Source of the DNA: Paenibacillus pabuli NBRC 13638
GTDB lineage: Bacteria; Bacillota; Bacilli; Paenibacillales; Paenibacillaceae
DNA: 64,000 bases
Direction: 5' to 3'
Assembly: GCF_001514495.1 (NCBI RefSeq)
Contig: NZ_BCNM01000014.1
Location: forward strand, 62,001-126,000
Shown here: positions 35,785-43,676 of the stretch, one piece after another
Layout: each line of letters opens with the position of its first letter
Position numbering within the stretch: the first letter of the stretch is position 1
Made by a program: the position numbers and the translations under genes
The notes under the pieces: generated by a model
Told to the model about the DNA's origin: nothing
Seen by the model: only the letters and a program-made list of their open reading frames with translations
Databases searched by the model: none

Positions 35785-38370
35785 TCACGGCTCATTCCCC
35801 CATGCAAGCTGGTCGTTTATATACCCGGTGACTTGTTCATTGTTTACAAACTGACTGGCGGATGCCTTAAACGAATAATCGTTAGCCTGGTTGTAGTTGG
35901 ACCAGTTATTTTTGGAGAACCGTGCTTGAATTTCTGCGCTTTGTCCGGGATTAAGCATTCCGGCGGAACTTGTAAATCCAACTTCCAAATAATAATCCGC
36001 TCCGGCAACTGGAGTTGCCAATTTAACGAATTTGCTGGTTACATTTGCACTCCCAATACTGGCCCAGTCAGACCAGAAACTCTGCGCTTCTTCCCCGTCA
36101 ATCGTATAGTAATACCTGAGTTTTACATCACTCAACTGAATGGGCGCATCCCCACTGTTCATTACTTTGAAGTGGGGTGAGATTCCGTTGGTGGATGAAC
36201 TTGTATTGCCGTTAAAGGCTTGGATCGTCAAGTCCCCTGAAGGTACAGAAACACTGCTGTCCACTGCATTCACTGTAAGAACAGCGTTATTTCCTCCGTT
36301 GAAATGAAAGGTTATCGCATGCTGCCCCAACGAAAGCGTGGAAAGATAGGATTTCCCCAGAACGACACCAGAGTTGGATGCCGTATAATCCTGGCCCAAC
36401 ACAAGCGTATAATTTCCATTTGTTATGCTCGTAAGCTGTTTTCCATTTAAGGTAAGGGATACGGAAATATCCTGTGCTAGATTCACTGCTTTATCAAACG
36501 TCGCATTCGCGGGCGAAATGACAGCGTTTGCGCCTGGTATTGAATCGACGATTTTAACTTTTAATACAGGATCTTGGCCTTGATTAATATCAAAGACGAT
36601 CGAATGATCACCAGCTGGCAGCCCGGCCAAAAATTCTTTTTTCAGCAGCAGCGTATTTCCGTTTAAGATATAATCTTGAGACGCAGTTAATGCATTGGTG
36701 CCGACCCGGAGAGCGTTTAATGTATTTCCGTTTAAATTCAGGGAAATGGTTATGTCACTTGGACTGGGTGCATTTTTGTCAAATTCAACGGTTGCAGGTG
36801 TGATGGATGTGCTTGGATTAGGAGGGTTTACCTTTAAATTGGGCAGCTCATCCAGTGTGATAACATAATCGCTTTGATAAAGTGTTGTTAGAGTGGCAGG
36901 ATCATTAAATGCAGAACTCATAAGATGTTCGCCATACCATGGACAGAAGTAGAGCCATCCCGATTTTTCCTCTGTCAGATTCTGTACGCTTGGGATCGTA
37001 TCGTTCTCCGTCATGGCAACCATTTTCGTACCGTTCGTTAAATCAACCAGCTGATAAAAAATCGAAGTAATGGCATCCTCATTAGGTACGCCAGACAAAC
37101 CGTCATTGCGGTTGTAGATCGTATTGTATTTATCATAGCCAACAATGTCTACCTGATCGTCGCCAGGATACCATGCAGGAGAAGTGTTATACACATAGCT
37201 GTTGTACGTCCAGATCAAGTTATGCAAACCGTATGTCTCTGTAAGTTCGGTATAGAGCAGATCCCAGAGCTGCTTATATACGTCTGCACCTGCTGAAGCC
37301 CACCAGAACCACGCACCTTCCCCATTCAAGCCGCCATTGCCCTCAGCCTCATGATAGGGACGGAAAATAACCGGCACATTGTTATCTTGCAGAATCAGCA
37401 ACTGTTCCGCTAGATCTTCAATCGTCATCATGACGTATTGATATTCTTTTGTACCCGGAATCACAGCGTTGGCTGTATTAAAATTAGTTTCTGTGGGCTT
37501 GTAGGTGGCTTCCTTCCAATCCACATGCTCCCCAAGCTGATAGGTGGTGAAATTTCGGGGTACATTGATGTGCCATGATGCTGTAGCAATTCCGTCCCGG
37601 TTATTCACCCAATCGATCATCCGATCCGTTGTGCCATCCTCCCACCCGTAAAGCGGATTATAGTTCATAAAATCAAAGCCGCGAATGGCGGGATACTTTC
37701 CAGTTAAATTATTAATCCAATCAAACTCCAACTCCGTATTGCCGTCATTCCCGCCTCCGTAAATTTCCTGCTGACCGGAGATGATATGGTTTCCATACAC
37801 CTCTGTTAAATAATTCATAAGTAGTTGCGTCTCAGGTGTGGCCTCGGAATCGGTGAGCACCGGCTGGACATCCAAGGGATCTAGAACAGCATGATCCACA
37901 GTGAAGGTGTCGAAATAAGCAAATCCCCAGCCAGCCTTCAGCTCAATGGTATTGCTTCCTTGATTCAGCTTATGAAAGCCAAAATTAAAATCATTCCATG
38001 TAGTCGTGTAAGGCAGCATATACGAACCTTTGGTTACACCATTAACGGATAAATATTGAAGTCTGCCGTCAGCGCTTAACTCCTGCATATAACGGGTGGA
38101 GATCGCATACATGCCGGTTTCCGGGACAGTTACTGTGAATGTAATGGTGCCGGAATTTTGCATCCAGACAAATCCACTCCCGGAGAATCCGGGCTTGGGC
38201 TGACCGTAAATTTCAGTCACTACTTGAAGGTCGGAGGAAAGTAAAGCGTTTTCGCTTTCAATCGTAAAAAGCGGGGGTACTGCATGAATAGGCGTTGTCA
38301 CCAATCCGAGCAGCAGAATGAATGCCATCATCAATGCGCTTGCCTTTTTGAACAAATTTTTCATTTTCAT
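35785..38370 (-). CDS. Secreted multi-domain beta-mannanase, GH26 with carbohydrate-binding modules
   Basis: The 861-residue exoenzyme starts with a signal peptide (LMMAFILLLGLVTTPIHA). Residues about 35-180 resemble a CBM35/CBM6-type module (FTIESENALLSSDL to FDTFTVDHA). The GH26 catalytic domain follows, with the acid/base glutamate in FRPYHEAEGNGG and a nucleophile region MVAMTENDTIPS. Next are two similar X2/Ig-like modules of about 90 residues (each opening with ATVEFDK or ANATFDK), then a CBM3 cellulose-binding module (LTIQAFNGN to the end). It degrades mannan outside the cell. The ATG at 38370 or 38364 is the start. A cre site lies upstream. Confidence 0.93.
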   Translation of the reverse strand: MKMKNLFKKASALMMAFILLLGLVTTPIHAVPPLFTIESENALLSSDLQVVTEIYGQPKPGFSGSGFVWMQNSGTITFTVTVPETGMYAISTRYMQELSADGRLQYLSVNGVTKGSYMLPYTTTWNDFNFGFHKLNQGSNTIELKAGWGFAYFDTFTVDHAVLDPLDVQPVLTDSEATPETQLLMNYLTEVYGNHIISGQQEIYGGGNDGNTELEFDWINNLTGKYPAIRGFDFMNYNPLYGWEDGTTDRMIDWVNNRDGIATASWHINVPRNFTTYQLGEHVDWKEATYKPTETNFNTANAVIPGTKEYQYVMMTIEDLAEQLLILQDNNVPVIFRPYHEAEGNGGLNGEGAWFWWASAGADVYKQLWDLLYTELTETYGLHNLIWTYNSYVYNTSPAWYPGDDQVDIVGYDKYNTIYNRNDGLSGVPNEDAITSIFYQLVDLTNGTKMVAMTENDTIPSVQNLTEEKSGWLYFCPWYGEHLMSSAFNDPATLTTLYQSDYVITLDELPNLKVNPPNPSTSITPATVEFDKNAPSPSDITISLNLNGNTLNALRVGTNALTASQDYILNGNTLLLKKEFLAGLPAGDHSIVFDINQGQDPVLKVKIVDSIPGANAVISPANATFDKAVNLAQDISVSLTLNGKQLTSITNGNYTLVLGQDYTASNSGVVLGKSYLSTLSLGQHAITFHFNGGNNAVLTVNAVDSSVSVPSGDLTIQAFNGNTSSSTNGISPHFKVMNSGDAPIQLSDVKLRYYYTIDGEEAQSFWSDWASIGSANVTSKFVKLATPVAGADYYLEVGFTSSAGMLNPGQSAEIQARFSKNNWSNYNQANDYSFKASASQFVNNEQVTGYINDQLAWGNEP

Positions 38371-38417
38371 TATCCTCTCCAACTGAAATATGAGAAAGAA
38401 TTTCAATCTGTCCATTC

Positions 38418-38433
38418 ATGGTTGCGCTTTCAT
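38418..38433 (-). promoter_or_regulatory. Perfect cre (CcpA) site before the mannanase gene
   Basis: On the minus strand ATGAAAGCGCAACCAT matches all positions of WTGNAANCGNWWNCAW. A possible promoter with TTGCAA (38465-38460) and TATGTT (38443-38438) and a 16-base spacer lies directly upstream, so CcpA bound here would block transcription start. The mannanase should thus be repressed by preferred sugars. Confidence 0.75.
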
Positions 38434-38738
38434 CCTAAACATAGCATATGTATCAAGTTTTGCAAATATATGGGCTGAAAAATAGTTGCAGTCCTTCAGT
38501 AAATAAAAAAAGCCGCTATTTGGCGGCATTCCCATGGGGGCTGTTCTCGTTAAGTTCTTCGAATACAGAATTAAGGCCTAATCAAGGTATGGCATTGCTC
38601 CCCATATCGGTCTGTAGAACATTGGGTCTGAATTATGTACGAATCGCAGATATTGATCCTACCTATCCCGTGGGGCTATTAGCTGTCCGTGACATTAGTT
38701 CGAAAGACTGCCGGCAAATTTCTCCGGCAGTCTTTCGC
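38434..38738. other. Gap between mannanase promoter and small protein gene
   Basis: No gene is seen in this stretch. A minus-strand hairpin GCCGCCAAATAGCGGC with seven Ts lies at 38504-38529, and the terminator of the small gene at 38701-38737. Confidence 0.55.
38701..38737 (-). terminator. Hairpin terminator of the 42-residue protein gene
   Basis: CGAAAGACTGCCGG and its complement CCGGCAGTCTTTCG form a 14-base stem with a nine-base loop, starting one base after the stop codon. Confidence 0.75.
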
Positions 38739-38867
38739 TTAAAACGTAGTATGTTTCTCTTCATATTCGCTTGATAGTTCTTTAAGCGATTTGATTTTAC
38801 CATGGGGATGCTGTTCTTGCTTTCGTGACTTCCAAGCAGCTTCCTGCCTTTTCTTCTGGCGAGCCAT
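38739..38867 (-). CDS. Small basic protein, 42 residues, unknown function
   Basis: An ATG at 38867 preceded by AGGAGGAG begins MARQKKRQEAAWKSRKQEQ and ends with EYEEKHTTF. It is too short for ordinary gene lists but has a strong ribosome binding site, a start, and its own terminator directly after the stop. The highly charged helical amino half could bind nucleic acid or ribosome. I do not recognise it. It lies 114 bases downstream of the short-chain dehydrogenase gene on the same strand. Confidence 0.7.
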   Translation of the reverse strand: MARQKKRQEAAWKSRKQEQHPHGKIKSLKELSSEYEEKHTTF

Positions 38868-38981
38868 AAAAGATCTCCTCCTCTGGTAAAAATAGAGTGT
38901 ATACTACTTTACTATGATGCCATTTACAATTATTTTCATTCAAGATATTCAATTTAGTTAACAGACATCATTCTCAACCTC

Positions 38982-39719
38982 TTATTGGGCAGTGTATCCT
39001 CCATCAACGATCAGGCTATTACCCGTCATATAGGATGAATCGTCACTAGCCAGGAACAGAACGGCTTTGGCCATTTCTTCTGCTTGACCGAGCCGTTTCA
39101 TTGGTGTTGCCGAAGATAGAGCCTGCTTGCTCTCTTCTGGAATAATCGGTGTATCGATGAAGCCTGGGCAAAGTGCATTCACCCGAATATTTTTCTCAGC
39201 ATACTCCAGGGCGAGCGAACGAGTCAGATTCACAACGCCGCCTTTTGCTGCATTGTAGGCTGCAGAACCCGGTGAACCAACCCACCCGTACATGGAAGCC
39301 GTGTTAACGATAGTCCCACCACCAATTTTGAGCATTTCACGAATGGATTCACGTGCGACCAAGAATACGCCGTCCAGATCTACGTTGACCGTATTGCGCC
39401 ATTCGGCATAGTCCAGCTCATGCGAAGGATGAACACGTCCAATTCCTGCATTGTTAAATACGATATCCACTTTCCCGAATGCTTCAACGGTTTGTTTGAA
39501 AATCTCAGCAACCTCTTGTTCACTCGTGATGTTCGCTTTGATAAAGATGGCATCCGCTTTAAGCGCTTTCAGTTCTTGCTCAAACGCCTTGCCTTTTTCT
39601 TCATTCAGGTCCACCAAGACCACTTTGGCTCCCTCGGATACGAATAAGCGTGCTGTCGCTGCGCCGATTCCGGATGCGCCTCCTGTAATAACTGCTACTT
39701 TGTCTTGAAGTTTGCCCAT
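38982..39719 (-). CDS. Short-chain dehydrogenase/reductase, glucose-dehydrogenase-like
   Basis: The 245-residue enzyme has the nucleotide-binding motif VITGGASGIGAATARLF, the NNAGIG motif, the catalytic serine in NTASMYGW and the YxxxK motif as YNAAKGG, then NALCPGFIDTP. It uses NAD(P) to oxidise or reduce an alcohol or ketone; the substrate is unknown. The start at 39719 (MGKLQDKV) follows GGAGG; the longer frame from 39764 is not used. It is divergent from a TetR regulator, with a large palindrome between them. Confidence 0.94.
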   Translation of the reverse strand: MGKLQDKVAVITGGASGIGAATARLFVSEGAKVVLVDLNEEKGKAFEQELKALKADAIFIKANITSEQEVAEIFKQTVEAFGKVDIVFNNAGIGRVHPSHELDYAEWRNTVNVDLDGVFLVARESIREMLKIGGGTIVNTASMYGWVGSPGSAAYNAAKGGVVNLTRSLALEYAEKNIRVNALCPGFIDTPIIPEESKQALSSATPMKRLGQAEEMAKAVLFLASDDSSYMTGNSLIVDGGYTAQ

Positions 39720-39835
39720 GATAGAATCCTCCAGTATACTATTTTGAATAGCACCTATTCGCATATGTGCTATATGACGTTTACAAATATAATTGTATGC
39801 TTAAAATTATAACAATCCAATCATTAAGATATGTA

Positions 39836-39860
39836 GATGTGTCTACCCTGTAGACACATC
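39836..39860. promoter_or_regulatory. Perfect 25-base palindromic operator between TetR and dehydrogenase genes
   Basis: The arms GATGTGTCTAC and GTAGACACATC are exact complements with a CCT spacer. It lies 40 bases before the TetR start and about 115 bases from the divergent dehydrogenase start. The symmetry fits a TetR dimer pair. Confidence 0.85.
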
Positions 39861-39899
39861 GTGGAACAATGTCTATTTTTGTATAGGAGTCTACTATGT

Positions 39900-40511
39900 A
39901 TGAATGATGAACAAATTATAACATCTCAACAGCGCCATCGAACCAGGGAGCACCTTAAAACGGCTCTGATCCAGCTTATTAAGAAAAAAGGCTTCAATGC
40001 TGTATCTGTCAAAGATATCGTTGATCTGGCGGGTTATAATCGCAGTACATTTTACTTACACTACCAAGATAAATTTGTGCTTGCCGAAGATTTGTTGAAT
40101 GAGAAGCTTGAAGGTATTAGGATTGCCGTAGGCATGCCATATTCGCACGGTCAAAAGATATACAGCATTAAACTCAATTCGGAATCCTTTCAAATCGTGG
40201 ATTATATCTATGAACACCGAGACTTCTTTGAACTGATTCGATATGATGACACGTTACCAGGACTGCATACAGGTTTTCCGCAGACCATCCTGAAAATTTA
40301 TGAGGAACAGTTTATCTTCGAAACCATCAACAACTCTCCGGTTAATATGGAGTATTTCAAGTACTATACAGCATATGGTTTCTTTGGGTTATTGAACAAT
40401 TGGATATTAAGCGGATTTCGTGAGTCACGCGAGGCGTTTATCTATAATGTGATCGAACTGTCAAAAACCCACATTCACTCTTTTTATTATGTGGGAAATA
40501 AGTTGGATTGA
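39900..40511 (+). CDS. TetR/AcrR family regulator
   Basis: The 203-residue protein has a TetR DNA-binding domain (INQLIKK-like helix, then NAVSVKDIVDLAGYNRSTFYLHYQDK) and the TetR_C type tail (EYFKYYTAYGFFGLLNNWILSGF), like proteins annotated as DhaS-like or AcrR-like. The ATG at 39900 follows TAGGAG; an earlier ATG at 39896 stops after three codons. It is divergent from the dehydrogenase gene and probably represses it and itself through the palindrome at 39836. Confidence 0.93.
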   Translation: MNDEQIITSQQRHRTREHLKTALIQLIKKKGFNAVSVKDIVDLAGYNRSTFYLHYQDKFVLAEDLLNEKLEGIRIAVGMPYSHGQKIYSIKLNSESFQIVDYIYEHRDFFELIRYDDTLPGLHTGFPQTILKIYEEQFIFETINNSPVNMEYFKYYTAYGFFGLLNNWILSGFRESREAFIYNVIELSKTHIHSFYYVGNKLD

Positions 40512-40644
40512 TTACCGTATCGTATTCAAAATTTGGAAAGGTACCAAGTTCATGTCCTCGATCCTGGAAAAGAACTTGATACCTTAAATCAAAAAACTGC
40601 TGAATCAGAAGCTTCTTTCTGATTGATTTGAAACTTTCAGTAGA

Positions 40645-41400
40645 TTAATGCAATTCTCCGATGATTGGATAGATGGGGCTTCTCAGATTGAAATTGTAGT
40701 TGTGGTCTACAATCCCTACGACTTCGTTGTGATCATACAGATCTAACATGAAGCCTGCCATTTCTTTGGCAGTGTGATACTTAGGCATGTTCGCCTTGTA
40801 GTCAAATTCTTCAGCATCCATTGATTTTTTGACGAATTCCGTTTCCGTTATCGCGGGAGCTAAGACCTTTGCTTTTAGCTTTGCATTTTTTATTTCCAGT
40901 TCTTTTGCAAGCCCTTCCGTGAAGGCACTAACATAGTATTTGGAAGCAGAATAAGCAACACTTCCAACAGCGATGGCGTATCCAAGTGCGGATGCAACAT
41001 TAATTAACTGAGTACCCTCTACGTCTGCATAATCGCGTACATATAATGTGGAAAGGATCGTTAGAGATTCAATGTTCACACGTAACATCGTTTCAACTTT
41101 TCCCAAATTCTGTTCTGCTATAAAAGAACCTTCACCGAGCCCTGCATTATTTATCCAGGTTTCGATATGATATTCCTTAAGCGTGTTATAGAGTGTATAT
41201 GCCTGACTTGTATCCGATAGATCACTTGTTAGTACGATAACATGTACAGCAGGATTAATACCCTGAATTGCTGATTTGAGCTCTTCTAATTTGTCCAATC
41301 TTCTAGCGACCAGGATTACGTTTTTGCCTCGTGAGGCAAATGCCAATGCCGTCTCATATCCAATCCCTGAACTTGCCCCAGTAATAACGGTATACTTCAT
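40645..41400 (-). CDS. Short-chain dehydrogenase/reductase
   Basis: The 251-residue enzyme opens with VITGASSGIGYETALAF, has NNAGLGEGSF, the catalytic serine in NVASALGYA and YSASKYYVSAF with the YxxxK pair. It resembles the YqjQ/DltE-like group that reduces ketones or aldehydes with NADPH. The start at 41400 follows GGAGAG. It lies downstream of a TetR gene on the same strand, with perfect palindromes in the 312-base gap. The two flanking hairpins near 40540 and 40600 are possible terminators. Confidence 0.92.
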   Translation of the reverse strand: MKYTVITGASSGIGYETALAFASRGKNVILVARRLDKLEELKSAIQGINPAVHVIVLTSDLSDTSQAYTLYNTLKEYHIETWINNAGLGEGSFIAEQNLGKVETMLRVNIESLTILSTLYVRDYADVEGTQLINVASALGYAIAVGSVAYSASKYYVSAFTEGLAKELEIKNAKLKAKVLAPAITETEFVKKSMDAEEFDYKANMPKYHTAKEMAGFMLDLYDHNEVVGIVDHNYNFNLRSPIYPIIGELH

Positions 41401-41712
41401 TCTATTCTCTCCTTCATGACATACAGATTAGTGTAGATCAGACTCCAAACATTTGAGAACGATCGTTCTTTATAGGGTAAAAAAAACAGTTAGATCTAAC
41501 TTGCTATTTAGCATAGCATTTCTAGAATGAACAGTAAAGAATTTTTTTTCAGGTTATGAACTGAGCTTGGAACGCGGTCTTGTACGTTTAACCAGATATG
41601 AGATACAAGCTCTTCAGAAAGACAAAAGGCCAAGAGCCTGTATCACTAAAACAAACTGTCCACAATGGATGAGACACCCTTTGTCTGTCATCTGTCATAT
41701 CTTAATTCCGCG
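41401..41712. other. 312-base gap with two 14-base palindromes
   Basis: AGAACGATCGTTCT (41456-41469) and AGTTAGATCTAACT (41488-41501) are perfect palindromes lying before the dehydrogenase gene at 41400 on the minus strand. A related GCGAACGATTGGG lies near 42315 before the TetR start. They are candidate operators. No gene is seen. Confidence 0.65.
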
Positions 41713-42285
41713 TTAATCTAAAATGGATAGTGTCACATGAATAATATTGTTCAATTTTTGCTGATCTGCTGTGGTCTTAACCAATGTTCGTAGTCCGATC
41801 CATGCATTCATTAAATAATGAGAAGTAACTACAGGGTCTAAATCAGTCTTGATTTCACCCGTTTGTTGACCTGCCAAAAGAAGGTTGTTCAAGAACTCCT
41901 CGGTTCGCAAATAACTTTCATTAACTAAGGATGCAACTTCAGGGTCGAGTACGCCAAGTTCCACGCCAGAATTCACAAGAAAACACCCTAAAGGTTCTCC
42001 TTCATTTCTTACTGTAGACTCAAACAAAGCTTGAATAATCTCTTTGACCGGCTTTTGTGTATGAACCAAAAAGCTCATTTTGTTCGTCTGCTTTATTTCA
42101 TATCGTTCAAGTGCTTTCATAAATAGAGCATGTTTATCCCCAAACGTATCATAGATGCTTCTCCGGTGAATGCCCATATATTCTACCAGGTCTTGCATTG
42201 AAGTTTTCTCATATCCTTGTGTCCAGAACAGATGTATTGCTTTATCTAATACTTCATTAACTTCAAATTCTTTTGATCTTGCCAT
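41713..42285 (-). CDS. TetR/AcrR family regulator
   Basis: The 190-residue protein begins MARSKEFEVNEVLDKAIHLF and has the helix-turn-helix KTSMQDLVEYMGIHRRSIYDTFGDK. The carboxyl half (PLGCFLVNSGVEL) is of the YxaF-like type. The ATG at 42285 follows GAGGTGAT, better than the ATG at 42294. It is probably the regulator of the dehydrogenase gene downstream at 40645, via the palindromes between them, an inference. Confidence 0.92.
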   Translation of the reverse strand: MARSKEFEVNEVLDKAIHLFWTQGYEKTSMQDLVEYMGIHRRSIYDTFGDKHALFMKALERYEIKQTNKMSFLVHTQKPVKEIIQALFESTVRNEGEPLGCFLVNSGVELGVLDPEVASLVNESYLRTEEFLNNLLLAGQQTGEIKTDLDPVVTSHYLMNAWIGLRTLVKTTADQQKLNNIIHVTLSILD

Positions 42286-42402
42286 CGTCATCACCTCGAA
42301 TAATCATTATACATTTAAGCGAACGATTGGGAAACTGCTTCTCCCAGAGGCAATAGAGCTGGTTTTCAGAAATCACAGAAAATGCTTGCCGCTTAGCTGA
42401 CA

Positions 42403-42429
42403 ACTCTTTGAAACTAGCTACATATGATA
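42403..42429 (+). promoter_or_regulatory. Possible sigma-K/sigma-E (mother-cell) promoter
   Basis: CATATGATA (42421-42429) matches the CATANNNTA -10 pattern of sigma-K, with the AC -35 element at 42403-42404 and a spacing of 16. It sits 30 bases before the start of the first paralog. These weak motifs are common by chance, so this is only suggestive. Confidence 0.4.
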
Positions 42430-42458
42430 TATCAAAATAATAGATTGGAGGAATTGCT

Positions 42459-42905
42459 ATGGTTCGTACGCTTGACGCCCGTACTTCTCTAGGGTCTAAC
42501 GGTACTACTCCGCTTAATATCCCTCTTACTCCAAACACACCTACCTTGGTGGGGATACTTGGACTGAACATTGTCAATCCAGGGTTAGTTATTCGCACTC
42601 AGTTCAACGGAACTTATCGAATTTCGGTAGCAAATTTGTCTTCCCAACCGTCTTCCGTTCGGTTCGAAATTTTCAGAGGTTCCACTTATACAGGTACGCC
42701 AATTTATGTCGTTTCCGAACCTGTATATCCATCTGTGGGAAGCATACTGGCAAGCTTCCAGGGTTCTGATTACAATGTGCCTCCCCCTCCTACCGGGCAG
42801 CTTATCTATTCTTGTTTTGTGACATTTGTTCCGGTATCCCCATTAGAACAAGCCAGCCGTGTTGGGCCAGAATGCTTCAATGCGGTTGCATACAGCGACG
42901 ACTAA
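42459..42905 (+). CDS. Tandem paralog A, possibly a spore-surface protein
   Basis: The 148-residue protein has no signal peptide and is rich in beta-forming residues, Ser, Thr, Pro and Asn. It begins MVRTLDARTSLGSNG and ends RVGPECFNAVAYSDD. I do not firmly recognise it; the pattern of start (LDART), middle (SDYNVPPPP) and end recalls ExsC-like exosporium proteins of Bacillus, at low confidence. The second gene downstream is a paralog. A possible sigma-K-type promoter lies upstream and a GGAGGAAT site precedes the ATG. Confidence 0.85.
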   Translation: MVRTLDARTSLGSNGTTPLNIPLTPNTPTLVGILGLNIVNPGLVIRTQFNGTYRISVANLSSQPSSVRFEIFRGSTYTGTPIYVVSEPVYPSVGSILASFQGSDYNVPPPPTGQLIYSCFVTFVPVSPLEQASRVGPECFNAVAYSDD

Positions 42906-42943
42906 CTTAGTCTGTATGAAAAGGAAGGAAGGAGGAATATCCC

Positions 42944-43396
42944 ATGGTTAAAACGTTAGATGCACGAACTTCCCAAGGCTCCAACGGGCAGCAAGTGTTA
43001 AATCCCAGCTTCACGAATGGCGTCCCTCTATTGTTTGCCCAAGTTGGATTGCAAGTCAGTAACCCGGGCATGTGGATCCGGACTCTCTTTTCAGGGATCG
43101 TCGAAGTTACGGCAAGTCAGTTGCCTGTTAACGGAAATCTGGTGATAGAAGTGTACCGCGGATTGGGCAGTTCGCAGCAGCTTGTTTATGCGACGGGCAC
43201 AATTGTGTTGGCCAACCCGTTTTTTAGTCCTTGCGTATTAAGCTTTACCGGTTCGGATTTCAACGTGCCACCACCTGGTAATGGACAGATTGTCTACTCA
43301 GCGTACGCCATATTCTCCTATAATCCAATTTATAATGTGAGTAACGTACGTTTAGGTCCTGAGAGTTTCAATGCAACCGTTTATTCAGATGATTAA
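42944..43396 (+). CDS. Tandem paralog B, possibly a spore-surface protein
   Basis: The 150-residue protein is clearly related to the preceding one: MVKTLDARTSQGSNG at the start, GSDFNVPPPGNG in the middle and LGPESFNATVYSDD at the end. It also lacks a signal peptide. It lies 38 bases downstream with its own AAGGAGG site, so the two genes are one transcript. A terminator follows. The tandem pair points to duplication, and the two could form a heteromeric surface layer; the function is unknown. Confidence 0.85.
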   Translation: MVKTLDARTSQGSNGQQVLNPSFTNGVPLLFAQVGLQVSNPGMWIRTLFSGIVEVTASQLPVNGNLVIEVYRGLGSSQQLVYATGTIVLANPFFSPCVLSFTGSDFNVPPPGNGQIVYSAYAIFSYNPIYNVSNVRLGPESFNATVYSDD

Positions 43397-43426
43397 GTCA
43401 TATGTTTGAATTATATTATGAGAATA

Positions 43427-43460
43427 AATTAACCATCTCAATTTATTGAGATGGTTGTTT
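43427..43460 (+). terminator. Terminator of the tandem paralog genes
   Basis: AACCATCTCAAT and ATTGAGATGGTT form a perfect stem with a short loop, followed by GTTTG. It lies about 30 bases past the second stop. Confidence 0.85.
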
Positions 43461-43474
43461 GAATTTTTGAAATT

Positions 43475-43676
43475 TTGGTGCTGCTTACCGGTGGCAGCGA
43501 AATTTTTGATTCGTTCTCCAATCTGGTCACGGACTCTCTGGAAAACTGTCCATATCTCTTCATCTGCCCATTGTGCTTTGGCAGGATCACCGAATCCCCA
43601 ATGTTCAATGCTTCACTTGTTGAGGTGTAACGGGACATTTTAGCTTTTCGGCTGCCTCCTGCATTGCTATTCTATA
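43475..43676 (-). pseudogene. Frameshifted relic of arsC (thioredoxin-coupled arsenate reductase)
   Basis: Reading leftward from 43676, one frame gives AMQEAAEKLKCPVTPQQVKH, which matches the cysteine-containing region of ArsC carboxyl ends. At about 43607 one extra T shifts the frame. The next frame reads EHWGFGDPAKAQ, then EIWTVFQRVRDQIGERIKNF, the final helix of ArsC. Only about the last 60 residues remain. The catalytic amino-terminal half is missing, so it cannot act. It begins within the last codons of the nitronate monooxygenase gene, as if joined by deletion. The original stop after ATGK has also been lost. Confidence 0.85.

Noticed and set aside
43438..43638. Minus-strand frame of 66 codons overlapping the terminator
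   Set aside because: It is an off-frame reading of the arsC relic; the true frames match arsenate reductase after a one-base shift.
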